NCBI RefSeq assembly: GCF_000373245.1
Contig: NZ_KB890742.1
Location: 1 to 64,000 of the forward strand
Direction of reading: 5' to 3'
From: Echinicola pacifica DSM 19836
GTDB taxonomy: Bacteria; Bacteroidota; Bacteroidia; Cytophagales; Cyclobacteriaceae
Length of the DNA stretch: 64,000 nt
This document shows, in pieces, positions 53,701-60,982 of this stretch. The translations under genes and the position numbers were made by a program. Within the stretch, counting starts at the first letter, position 1, and each line of letters starts with the position of its first letter. The notes under the pieces were generated by a model that saw nothing but the letters and a program-made list of their open reading frames with translations, was not told the DNA's origin and searched no databases.

Positions 53701-54010
53701 ATACCGTCTTACTTCCTGCCAGCACTTCCTGACTTTCATACCCTATAAATGAAAACACTAAGATATCCTTAGGCGATGAAACCTTAATGGAATACTCCCC
53801 ATCTAAATCCGTCACTGTGCCTGTCTGGCTTCCTCTGAGCACTACCGAAACACCCGGAATCGACTGTCCCGAATTACCATCAATCACCTTGCCCCTTAAC
53901 TCCTGCTGAGCCTGAGCCATCAGGGAAGAGCTAGTGAAGAACACTATCAATACCCATGGGATCGATACCGCTCTTCGTACTTGGAAAAACTTTCGTAAAA
54001 CATGCTTCAT
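50774..54010 (-). CDS. SusC/RagA-family TonB-linked outer membrane transporter
   Basis: 1,078 residues from the ATG at 54,010-54,008 (MKHVLRKFFQVRRAV..). The open frame extends upstream to 54,202, but those 64 residues look like untranslated leader (NRPSRRVKILRLRIKTSYS) and precede a good signal peptide, so the internal start is preferred. Residues 38-112 are a carboxypeptidase-regulatory-like domain (LRGKVIDGNSGQSIPGVSVV). The SusC signature EQVVVVGYGTQKK lies at 116-128 and the plug at about 130-240 (NIRGFTSINGGGPLIVIDGV, ASAAIYGARAAFGVILITTK). The rest is a beta-barrel ending YPFQRKLAFGLNIDL. It transports the ligand captured by SusD using TonB energy. It faces a divergent TetR regulator across a region with matching palindromes. 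Confidence 0.95.
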   Translation of the reverse strand: MKHVLRKFFQVRRAVSIPWVLIVFFTSSSLMAQAQQELRGKVIDGNSGQSIPGVSVVLRGSQTGTVTDLDGEYSIKVSSPKDILVFSFIGYESQEVLAGSKTVLDITLQEEETLLEQVVVVGYGTQKKINVTGAVDQLSGEEIVNRPVANVMQGLQGMSPGLNITYQGGKPGSVPDINIRGFTSINGGGPLIVIDGVAGSNDDLLRLNPSDIASYSVLRDAASAAIYGARAAFGVILITTKTGKEGSQKVSYNSYYSWGKPSVLPEPITDPYIFSRVLETSTNNTPWDYVNYSDAHYQWAKERSNDPSVEDTRLDPNDPSRWAYMGNNNWYDYFFNPSSFSTNQSISISGNSGGELPIGYYLSGDYTKENGMNKLAPDYWERFSLRARITASPSKWLKLDNNLNVYQTEQSEPTKSLTDIYYLQPTDVVTNPDGSWANNSTGRAAAELLDGGSNRDDRIGFQDILSATGVFLKGDLTFTARGSFKREQWRYHWDQTKYEIGFGPDDIRSEGGEGSVVERNRTIFNTIIDLFGKYNRSLGEHDFGFLAGYNQESYENSSVEAERRVLISSSLPYIGLATGDSFITPTYSTYATRSVFGRFNYTLKDRYILEVNGRYDGSSRFPKVDRWGFFPSVSASWILSQESFFESMSEVMPTFKIRGSYGSLGNQEVSNFGYIQTLPTGLSPYLIGGARQTVITSSPGLAVDPNNYTWERILTKNIGLDLGLFDDKLTATFDYFIRDTKDMLTDPVQLPGVLGTSPPMQNAADLQTKGFELSLGYRTRFGDAASPLDFGIRAIVSDSRSHITKFDNETGVFSSYREGQEIGEIWGLTNDGFFQSEDEIATLDQTAIVPWGALEVVPGWPKYIDVNGDGKIEQGQSANDPKDLKIIGNTSARYRYGFNLDLAWKGFDLSMFLQGVGKRDYYPRHYLYWGPYQQPYANVYPWNLDFYRAQGDDAALMAQHSQSYIDAGLAEANVDSEFPVIQSWLADNNYGSGLDISQTKYLQNAAYLRVKNVTLGYTFPRALTERINVSRVRVFVTGENLFEFSPIKQFLDPEAVNDGYGWAYPFQRKLAFGLNIDL

Positions 54011-54092
54011 AGAATAACTTGTTTTGATGCGTAATCTCAGAATTTTCACCCTTCGACTAGGCCGGTTATAGAATTTTGTTAGGATATTATTT

Positions 54093-54110
54093 ATTGAACA
54101 TTCATTCAAT
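54093..54110. promoter_or_regulatory. Candidate TetR operator, susC side
   Basis: Attgaacattcattcaat: outer arms attgaa/ttcaat are perfect inverted repeats six bases apart. It matches the palindrome near tetR at 15 of 18 positions and lies 82 bases upstream of the susC start. Size and symmetry fit a TetR-family dimer site. Confidence 0.55.
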
Positions 54111-54251
54111 ATTAAATATTGTAAATTACAAATCAAAAGAATACAATATAAATTATGGAATGATTCGACACTATTTAACATCGTATTAACAATGAAACGC
54201 AAAAATTCACAATAAGGAAAAGTTAGAGTAATAAGCAGAACTTACGGCCTA

Positions 54252-54266
54252 TGACAGGGGCTGTCA
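54252..54266. promoter_or_regulatory. Short palindrome of unknown role
   Basis: Tgacag-ggg-ctgtca is a perfect inverted repeat with a three-base centre in the middle of the divergent region. It differs from the two matching palindromes and could be a site for another regulator or chance. Confidence 0.3.
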
Positions 54267-54558
54267 CCTGCTGGTACACTAGAGGAAAGCGCGGTATAGA
54301 ATAAATTAGAGGAGGTGAAAAATGAGACTTCTGGACTTGATAATTTGGCACAATATTGCTAGGCTTCTAACTTTGACGACATGGGCTTCATTTCCTGAGC
54401 TATAGGTCAAAATTCCCTTAGCCCACCGGGAAATCCTTAAAATTTCATACTTAAAAAATCGCTATTGACAAGATCTTTATGTCTATAAACCAAGCCTAAA
54501 GCCAAAGAGAGGGAAGTATAATCCTGGATCATTAGTATTTGAAAATCAAAATAAATAT

Positions 54559-54576
54559 ATTGAACAGCCATTCAAA
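54559..54576. promoter_or_regulatory. Candidate TetR operator, tetR side
   Basis: Attgaacagccattcaaa: arms ttgaa/ttcaa with the same spacing as the susC-side site. It lies 80 bases upstream of the tetR start. A weak Bacteroidota-type promoter may overlap it (ttga at 54,560-54,563, then taccttca at 54,583-54,590, 19 bases between), which would fit autorepression. Confidence 0.55.
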
Positions 54577-54656
54577 ATTATATACCTTCAATCAGTCCTA
54601 ACAAAGGTTTACATTAATTTTTTAAGCCAAAAGACAGAATTAACATTAGAAAAACA

Positions 54657-55241
54657 ATGAAAAGTAGCATATCCACAACGAGAAAAAAAGAGATTATTGA
54701 GGGATTTTATACCTTGGCGAGGGAACATGGGTTGGAGAATACCTCCATTGCCAAGATCGGGAAACACCTAGAGATTCCTCCCAGCTTAATCATGCATTAT
54801 TTCCCGACCAAGGATATACTGATCAGTCATCTGATAGACTATATTCTGGATCAATACCTAAAAATATATGAGCCCGCCATTCAGGAGCTGAAAGAAAAAA
54901 AACATGCTGATCCCAAGACATTTATCGATAAGCTCTTCTCTCGAGACTGGAATCTTCTCTTTGATGACGGCGTATTTTACAGTTGCTTTGCTTTGATTTT
55001 CAGAAACAAGCTGATTCGTAAAGAATACAGAAAACTTCATGACCGGCTGAGGGAGTTCTTGAAGGACCTATTGGACAAGGATGAAAACCTGAAGGATCGG
55101 GATACTAAGGTATTGGCTGAGCAGATTTTTGTAGTGGTGGAAGGAGCCTACTATTACCTCTCCATGCTGGATGATGAAGAAACCTACGAGCAGAAGGTAT
55201 TGCTCTATAAGGAGCAAGTTTACGACTTACTTCGAAAATAA
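54657..55241 (+). CDS. TetR/AcrR-family transcriptional regulator
   Basis: 194 residues. The N-terminal DNA-binding domain is at about 8-55: TRKKEIIEGFYTLAREHGLENTS, then IAKIGKHLEIPPSLIMHYFPTKDIL, the helix-turn-helix pattern of TetR proteins (usually YYHF.SK in place of MHYFPTK). The C-terminal part is all-helical and would hold the ligand pocket and dimer interface; its ligand cannot be inferred. It is the only clear plus-strand gene in the window. It is divergent from susC, and two matching palindromes lie near its own and the susC start, so it most likely controls the susC-susD-phosphodiesterase cluster and itself. Its 3' end overlaps the convergent gene at 55,220-55,471 by 22 bases. Confidence 0.9.
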   Translation: MKSSISTTRKKEIIEGFYTLAREHGLENTSIAKIGKHLEIPPSLIMHYFPTKDILISHLIDYILDQYLKIYEPAIQELKEKKHADPKTFIDKLFSRDWNLLFDDGVFYSCFALIFRNKLIRKEYRKLHDRLREFLKDLLDKDENLKDRDTKVLAEQIFVVVEGAYYYLSMLDDEETYEQKVLLYKEQVYDLLRK

Positions 55242-55471
55242 GCCTTCACTGCCTGTACCAAAGCCAGCAATGCAATTCCTGCCCAAACGGTATTCACCAA
55301 TACATTGGCCTGATCAGAAAAATGAATGGCATTTACCACCAAACAGATGGCTCCTAGTAAGTTTAGTAGATGGTACATCATCCCATGCTGGCTAAGCTTG
55401 CCACTGGAGAGAAGAACATAGGAACTAATAAAAAGCACAGCTCCAATCCAACCGAAAACCTCAAATATCAT
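55220..55471 (-). CDS. Small CBU_0592-like inner membrane protein
   Basis: 83 residues with three hydrophobic segments: about 6-22 (FGWIGAVLFISSYVLLSSG), 32-50 (MYHLLNLLGAICLVVNAIHF) and 57-76 (VLVNTVWAGIALLALVQAV). The GWIGA.L...YVL..G..S......LNLLGA pattern matches the CBU_0592-like family of small membrane proteins, whose function is unknown. It follows batD by 54 bp and may be the last gene of the Bat operon, or a separate unit. Its 3' end overlaps the convergent tetR gene by 22 bases. Confidence 0.75.
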   Translation of the reverse strand: MIFEVFGWIGAVLFISSYVLLSSGKLSQHGMMYHLLNLLGAICLVVNAIHFSDQANVLVNTVWAGIALLALVQAVKAYFRSKS

Positions 55472-55525
55472 TCTTTCTTATTCATTTTGCTCTGGCCCAA
55501 GGTACTAAAAAACAGTTCCAATACA

Positions 55526-56872
55526 CTAAGGATTAACCCAGGACTGAGATGAATCTTTGACAATCACCTTTTTCGGACCATTGACGAAAGGGCGAAGCTG
55601 TTGAAGAAAGCGGAGTACTTCAGCGTCATACCTGGCAGTATCCACTTTCTGCTGAACGGAGGAACGCCAGTTGCGCTGCAAGCCCTGATCCGCATAAGCA
55701 AATACCAGCTCTCCTACGCTTGATTCTGGCCTTGGTAGCTCATCCACCCATCGGTACAGGGACTTCGAGATCTCCTGCTTGCCACCCTTGGCAAATGATT
55801 TCTTAAGCATCTTCCAAAAATAAGCCTCAGACACCAGGTATGCAGCATGGTGCTTCTTCCATTTTCCCCATAAATTTAGGATCAATTTGATCAACATAAA
55901 AATGGCAATCGCCAAACCGAGGCAGGCAAAAATCAACTGCTTCCAATTCAGTCCAAACAAGGAAAAAGGCTGATCTTCGGTCACTTCATCAGTGACTGCG
56001 GCTGTTGCCTGCAAGGAATCCTTGAGGGTCAGGAGCATGCCCAGATCAGGGTTTTCCCTGACAATCACCTTCCGCTCAGGCAAGGTCCGCTTATAGAGTT
56101 TCTCATTCCGAGCATGATAATAATAATAGGTAATCGCTGGAAAAGTGACGGTCCCAGGCTTCTCAAAGAGGTACTGCACCTGATCCAGCCTGGAGGCACT
56201 GATGGCCGTCTTACTTTCCTGATCATCCATCTCACTTCGCAGTGGGTATTCACTGATGCCAGGGATAGAATCCCAGATTGTTGGAGGCACCAAAGAAGCC
56301 ATGGTCCCCTGGACGGATCGATTGATTTTACGCACCCAGACATCACCCACCTTGGCCGAATCGGCATTGGAAGACCAGTTTTGATTTACCTGCAAACCTG
56401 TGGCCACCAACCATTCGTCCCTAGGCACCCCATCTGGGATATGCTTTACACGAATAGACTTAGCCTGAGTCTTGAGCTTTATTTCCCTGCCTTTATACTC
56501 CCCCTCTGCCGGAGACTCCACCGTAAGGTCCAAAACAGGAAAGGTTATATTTTCCTCCTTAAATGGAAATACATTATAGATCAGTTCCACCCCCGCATAG
56601 GTCTGGCTGTCTTTGGTAAAAGATTTACTTACTGGTCTAAAATAGGTGGTAAAAGCGCCATTCACTTTGATATTACCGGGGTCTATTCCACTGGTAAACC
56701 AGGTGGAAGTATAGACCACAATCCGCACCTCCACGGGCTGCCCAAGGTACACTGAAGATCTATTAAGACTGACCTCTGACCATACTTTCTGACCATACAC
56801 AGAGGACTCCATCACTGCTGGTAGGGCGCACCACAACAGCATTATAAGCCATATAAACCTAGTTTTTTTCAT
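55526..56872 (-). CDS. batD: BatD-like protein
   Basis: 448 residues. A signal peptide (about 1-28, MKKTRFIWLIMLLWCALPAV) is followed by a periplasmic beta-rich region (SLNRSSVYLGQPVEVRIVVY, AGVELIYNVFPFKEENITFP) typical of the BatD/oxygen-tolerance family, here about 300 residues. One transmembrane helix follows at about 305-330 (LIFACLGLAIAIFMLIKLIL), then a cytoplasmic helical tail. Bat proteins were named for Bacteroides aerotolerance, but their biochemical role is unsettled; they are thought to form a membrane complex with VWA proteins driven or assembled by MoxR. The start overlaps the upstream VWA gene by 14 bases, so it is translationally coupled. Confidence 0.85.
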   Translation of the reverse strand: MKKTRFIWLIMLLWCALPAVMESSVYGQKVWSEVSLNRSSVYLGQPVEVRIVVYTSTWFTSGIDPGNIKVNGAFTTYFRPVSKSFTKDSQTYAGVELIYNVFPFKEENITFPVLDLTVESPAEGEYKGREIKLKTQAKSIRVKHIPDGVPRDEWLVATGLQVNQNWSSNADSAKVGDVWVRKINRSVQGTMASLVPPTIWDSIPGISEYPLRSEMDDQESKTAISASRLDQVQYLFEKPGTVTFPAITYYYYHARNEKLYKRTLPERKVIVRENPDLGMLLTLKDSLQATAAVTDEVTEDQPFSLFGLNWKQLIFACLGLAIAIFMLIKLILNLWGKWKKHHAAYLVSEAYFWKMLKKSFAKGGKQEISKSLYRWVDELPRPESSVGELVFAYADQGLQRNWRSSVQQKVDTARYDAEVLRFLQQLRPFVNGPKKVIVKDSSQSWVNP

Positions 56873-58553
56873 CCTGAAGGTTTTTTGTTTGACTGGACTT
56901 CACCTGAAATTCAAATTTCCTTTTCAAGAATAAAGCAGGGTCATCATCTACTTTTCTCATCATCACCTTAGTGGCCATACTTTGTTTCTCCACCCCAATA
57001 TCCTCGGGCACCTCATCTAATTCCTCTGCCTTATGAATATCAGAATTAACGGTTTCCGACTTCCGCTCCTTTTTCATATCTTCCTCTGTCGCCTCCTGAC
57101 CTCCACCACCCAGGTCTTCCATATCATTATTTTCGACGGTATTATCCTGACCAGACTCATCACCTGGGGGATCCTCTGCCGAATCGGTGGACATCTTATC
57201 GGTATTAGCGAGCATCTTACTTAGTCCTTCCCCTTGCTGCACGGCCTCCTCCATGGAGGGATCCAGTTTTGCTGCCAGGCCAAAGGCTCGTAGGGCTTCA
57301 TCCAACTGCCCTTCCTGAAAATAAGCTAATCCCAAATTATATTTCCCCAAAGCGGAAGAATCCTCCGTATAGGCATTTATGGCTGCGTTAAAATCGCCAG
57401 CCTTGAAATAGGCATTGCCCTTCAGGAGCGGATCCTCATACCTCGCGGCAGCCTCTTCATATTTCCCATCTTTGGCTAATCGCTGCCCCTGATAATCCCG
57501 AGTAAACCAAAGGTCATCAAATCGCTCCACCTGTCCACAGGAGGTAAATATCATCAGGATAAGGCCATAGATTACCCATCCTTTTCTGAACCATAGTAAA
57601 AAGATAATCATCAGCGGGATGATCAGCCACCAGCCTTGGTCTTGCCATTCATCTGAGCTTTCCTCGGGTTTTTCCTGAAATACCAGATTGGTTTTTATCC
57701 TTCCGCTGACCTGTTTTACATCACTGTCATCCAAAGTCAAAGGGATGACTTCCACATAATCCATTGCCTGAAGCTGCTGAAGCACCTGCGTATTCATCGC
57801 TGAGTTCACCTTCTTCCCTCCTGCGCCAGACACCGAAGCACCTGTGGGGGTATTTATACAAAGTATATTGGTGGTCATACCTTCCGTCAAACCCATAGAA
57901 CTGATCAGCTCCACTTCCTCAGAACCAAAGTCATCTGCCATTAATAGAATGGAACCTGGTGCATCCGTCCCCTCGATCATCTGATTAGCCAGCTGAAGTC
58001 CCGCCTTCATATCTGCGCCCTGCACAGGCATGATATTCGTTGATAAGCTTTTGATATGACTGCTAATAATGCTGTAATCTCTCGTCAGCGGTACCACCAC
58101 ATGGGCGGTTCCTCCATAGACCACCAGACCAAGCCGGGCCCGGGGATTACTATTGATAAAATCTTCAATTTTCAATTTCGCCCGATCCAGCCGACTAGGC
58201 TGAATATCCGTAGCCATCATGCTTGGGCTTATCTCCAAACAGATCACGGCTGAAGTCTCCAGGGACTTTTCGGGTAATTCTTCCTTCTCCCAAGCGGGTC
58301 CACTTAGGGCCATCAGCCCAAAGCTAAATCCCAGTACAAACAAGCTCAACATGACTATCCGCTGGGTATTACTCCCCTTGCGGATCACATAAGGCCGCAG
58401 TGCGGGAGCGATGAATTTCTTCCACTTATTCTGATCCTGAAAAAAGAATAAACTGAGCCCGAACAATAAGAACATCGGTAAGAATAACCATAAGTATTCT
58501 GGACGTAAAAAGTGAAATTCACTCCAATTGATTCCAAATAAAGGCTTATCCAT
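56859..58553 (-). CDS. BatB-like VWA protein fused to a BatC-like TPR region
   Basis: 564 residues. Two N-terminal membrane helices (about 20-38 and 67-85) precede a VWA domain (about 100-290), a third helical pair (about 310-345), TPR-like repeats (about 350-445: YFKAGDFNAAINAYTED, YNLGLAYFQEGQLDEALRAF) and an acidic Gln/Asp/Glu-rich tail. In many Bacteroidota the VWA part (BatB) and the TPR part (BatC) are separate genes; here they are one ORF. The metal-site motif reads E107-I-S109-P-S111 instead of the usual DxSxS, so the first acidic ligand is changed. It overlaps batA by eight bases and batD by 14. Confidence 0.85.
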   Translation of the reverse strand: MDKPLFGINWSEFHFLRPEYLWLFLPMFLLFGLSLFFFQDQNKWKKFIAPALRPYVIRKGSNTQRIVMLSLFVLGFSFGLMALSGPAWEKEELPEKSLETSAVICLEISPSMMATDIQPSRLDRAKLKIEDFINSNPRARLGLVVYGGTAHVVVPLTRDYSIISSHIKSLSTNIMPVQGADMKAGLQLANQMIEGTDAPGSILLMADDFGSEEVELISSMGLTEGMTTNILCINTPTGASVSGAGGKKVNSAMNTQVLQQLQAMDYVEVIPLTLDDSDVKQVSGRIKTNLVFQEKPEESSDEWQDQGWWLIIPLMIIFLLWFRKGWVIYGLILMIFTSCGQVERFDDLWFTRDYQGQRLAKDGKYEEAAARYEDPLLKGNAYFKAGDFNAAINAYTEDSSALGKYNLGLAYFQEGQLDEALRAFGLAAKLDPSMEEAVQQGEGLSKMLANTDKMSTDSAEDPPGDESGQDNTVENNDMEDLGGGGQEATEEDMKKERKSETVNSDIHKAEELDEVPEDIGVEKQSMATKVMMRKVDDDPALFLKRKFEFQVKSSQTKNLQDEKN

Positions 58554-59553
58554 TTGCTCCTCCTTCCTTTTTTAGCCGTCTAAGGGCCAAGGAAATCACT
58601 CCTATAAGCATTTCTAACAGCATCAGAGCCAAGGCTAATCCCAAAGGATATGGATATAAGAGCTTTAGTGGCTTATTGGTCATTTCCTCATATTCTATGG
58701 GTTCGAGACGGTTGATTTCCTCATATACTTGCTCCAGGCTGTGGGTGTCCATCGCCAAGAAATATTTTCCTCCCGTCATATCCGCGATTTCCTGCAAGGT
58801 CTTTTCATCCAAATCCCCTTTCTTGGTCTGTGGGTCACCAATACCAATCGTATAAATAATTACCGAATCCTGAGCCGCCAGGTCTGCCGCATCCAAGGGC
58901 AATACATCATCTCCGGCATCGACCCCATCGGTCAGCAGCAGCATCACTTTCTCGGGAATAGTATCCTTATCAAATAACTTCCGCCCAAGCGCTATGGCCT
59001 TGCCAATATGCGTCATCTGTCCAGCCATACCCACATCTGCCTCCTCTAGCAGCTGATCCACTGTGCTAAGATCCGGGGTAAAGGGAGCCTGAATATAGGC
59101 GCTGGACCCAAAGAAGATCAAGCCCATCCGATCGCCCTTTCGCTTAGGAATAAAATCATGCAATAAAGACTTAACGGCATCCCAACGACGCACCTTTTTA
59201 TCTCCTACCTGCCAGTCAGGAGTGGCCATGCTAAAGGAGATATCTGCCGCAATAAGAAAACTTCTCGAGGTCTTAACCTTCATCTCTGGCTCACCCACCA
59301 ATCTGGGTGAAGACAGCGCCGCTACCAAACATACCCATATCAATATCACCAATACCCAGGATACAAAGCCTCTTTTCTTCACCAATGCACCGACTCTAGG
59401 CTTCTGCTTCGTCTCCTCCACCACCACGGCATACGTAGGAAGAGTTAGGGAGGCGCTTTTCATCCGTAACCTAGGGAAAAGCCAATACACCAATAGAGGT
59501 AATGGCAATAAGGCAAAAGCCCATAAATATCCTATTTCAAAATTACCTTCCAT
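58546..59553 (-). CDS. batA: BatA-like VWA membrane protein
   Basis: 335 residues. N-terminal helices at about 9-26 and 64-82 hold the protein in the inner membrane. The VWA domain has a complete metal-ion-dependent adhesion site: D104-I-S106-F-S108, a Thr in GQMTHIG and an Asp in LLTDGVDAGD. A last helix (about 305-325, LGLALALMLLEMLIGVISLAL) precedes a short basic tail. VWA proteins of this type partner with MoxR ATPases. The gene overlaps the DUF4381 gene upstream by 11 bases and the BatB/C gene downstream by eight. Confidence 0.88.
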   Translation of the reverse strand: MEGNFEIGYLWAFALLPLPLLVYWLFPRLRMKSASLTLPTYAVVVEETKQKPRVGALVKKRGFVSWVLVILIWVCLVAALSSPRLVGEPEMKVKTSRSFLIAADISFSMATPDWQVGDKKVRRWDAVKSLLHDFIPKRKGDRMGLIFFGSSAYIQAPFTPDLSTVDQLLEEADVGMAGQMTHIGKAIALGRKLFDKDTIPEKVMLLLTDGVDAGDDVLPLDAADLAAQDSVIIYTIGIGDPQTKKGDLDEKTLQEIADMTGGKYFLAMDTHSLEQVYEEINRLEPIEYEEMTNKPLKLLYPYPLGLALALMLLEMLIGVISLALRRLKKEGGANG

Positions 59554-60043
59554 GTGTCCTCAGCCATTTAACTGCCTCATCTCTTGCCTTAGAACTCATG
59601 CTTCTTTCCAGGGAACGGGAGGTATAATAACTATTCAAAATAGCCTCTTCCATTTTAAGAAATTCCACTCGATCACCTGTCTTATCGAGAAATTGTAACC
59701 ATCGACTTCCGTCAAGCATAGCTACTTTATCCCTTCCAAAAGTTATAATTGCTGTCTTTTTTAATTCTAACATCAACTTAAATGCAAACTCATTATTATC
59801 CTCAATATTTAGCACCGTGGCAATCGCCTGTCTGCGATAGTGATTTTTCTTATAGCGATGGATAAAATAATATACGCTCACTATAATTAGCCCCAGCAAC
59901 ACTACAGCTAAGATCTTCCAGCCTATGGTGTCAAAATGAAAAACTAGTTCCTCAGGTTCTTTCAACTGCGCAGATTGCAATTGTTTGATTACCGCCAGGG
60001 AATCCTGCATTAAAGTATCGCTCTCTTGTCTAAAACTAATCAT
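59543..60043 (-). CDS. DUF4381-family membrane protein
   Basis: 166 residues. A short periplasmic segment precedes one transmembrane helix (about 43-62, WKILAVVLLGLIIVSVYYFI) and a cytoplasmic region with the family features RRQAIATVLNIED, LLELKKTAIITFGRD and GSRWLQFLDKTG. DUF4381 proteins are found almost only in MoxR-DUF58-Bat operons, and the function is unknown. The start overlaps the end of the DUF58 gene by four bases (ATGA type), showing translational coupling. Confidence 0.85.
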   Translation of the reverse strand: MISFRQESDTLMQDSLAVIKQLQSAQLKEPEELVFHFDTIGWKILAVVLLGLIIVSVYYFIHRYKKNHYRRQAIATVLNIEDNNEFAFKLMLELKKTAIITFGRDKVAMLDGSRWLQFLDKTGDRVEFLKMEEAILNSYYTSRSLERSMSSKARDEAVKWLRTHGR

Positions 60044-60972
60044 CTCACCAGCCTTTTATACACTTCTTTCAACTGGACCTCCAGTGGATCCACGGTATTC
60101 AGCTGCACGATGGGCACTCTATGTTTGCTCATCGCAGCAGCAAAATCATCATAATCCTTCTGCTGGCGCAGCTTGATCTTATCCGCCATCTGCTTGCCTT
60201 CATAATCTACCTGGTGCTTCTGATCACCTATTACTATCGTCTGATTAGGAAGCCTCCATTCCAGAGGATCAGATACTTTTATCATCAGCATATCATTATG
60301 CTGGGCGATCTGAGCGGAAAACCGTAATACCTCCGGTGAATACCGAACAAAATCACTTATCACCACCACCAAATAATCATGGGTGACGGTGTTTTTAATT
60401 TTTTTGAATACCTCCTGCAGCGCCTGGTCTATGCCGGGCGTCTGGGGGCTAGCCAATTCCCTATTGCGAATCACAATGCGTTCAAAAAATTTGAGAATAT
60501 TCGTTCTATTTCGCTTAGGCAAGACGATATCTACTCCTTGATCAGCAAACACAATTCCTCCTACCCGATCACCCTCTTTCAGTGTTTTTAAGGCTACCAA
60601 GGCGGCGGATTGGGCGGCAATGACGGATTTCATATAGCTCTCTGAGCCGAAGAACATGGACTGTGACTGATCAACAACGATCAATACAGGCTTTTCTTTT
60701 TCTTCGGTAAACACTCTGGTATGCGTTTTCTGGGTGCGGGCGGTTACTTTCCAGTCGATATTACGAATATCATCTCCTTTTACATATCCTCTTACTTCCT
60801 CAAAGTCCAAGCCTCGCCCTCTCAATGAAGACGCATGGCGCCCTCCCAAAATGCTCTTCACCCTTTTTTTTCCGGATGTCCTAGCAAATTGACTTGCATA
60901 GCGTTCCATTTTCAGCAATTCTTCCAGAGAGACGAAGATTTTTTCAGGGAAGTGATTGGCTTTATCTTTCAT
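60040..60972 (-). CDS. DUF58-domain protein
   Basis: 310 residues, no signal peptide. The DUF58 signature GRGLDFEEVRGYVKGDDIRN, followed by IDWKVTART, is at about 52-80. A VWA-like fold follows with D101-Q-S103-Q-S105 and a second acidic strand (YLVVVISDFVRYS). DUF58 proteins always accompany MoxR ATPases and are thought to be part of the same chaperone-like assembly. It lies 10 bp downstream of moxR. Confidence 0.92.
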   Translation of the reverse strand: MKDKANHFPEKIFVSLEELLKMERYASQFARTSGKKRVKSILGGRHASSLRGRGLDFEEVRGYVKGDDIRNIDWKVTARTQKTHTRVFTEEKEKPVLIVVDQSQSMFFGSESYMKSVIAAQSAALVALKTLKEGDRVGGIVFADQGVDIVLPKRNRTNILKFFERIVIRNRELASPQTPGIDQALQEVFKKIKNTVTHDYLVVVISDFVRYSPEVLRFSAQIAQHNDMLMIKVSDPLEWRLPNQTIVIGDQKHQVDYEGKQMADKIKLRQQKDYDDFAAAMSKHRVPIVQLNTVDPLEVQLKEVYKRLVR

Positions 60973-60982
60973 AGGGCAAGAT

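Larger units (their letters stand above)
54011..54656. other. Divergent regulatory region between susC and tetR
   Basis: A 646-base gap with two matching palindromes (54,093-54,110 and 54,559-54,576), a separate short palindrome (54,252-54,266) and a 27-codon ORF with an SD-like leader (54,322-54,405). The rest is AT-rich with no other recognisable gene. Promoters for both divergent transcripts must lie here. Confidence 0.6.

Noticed and set aside
54011-54202. Upstream start of susC adding 64 residues.
   Set aside because: The extension is not membrane- or export-like and would bury the good signal peptide that begins at 54,010. It would also include the candidate operator in coding sequence.
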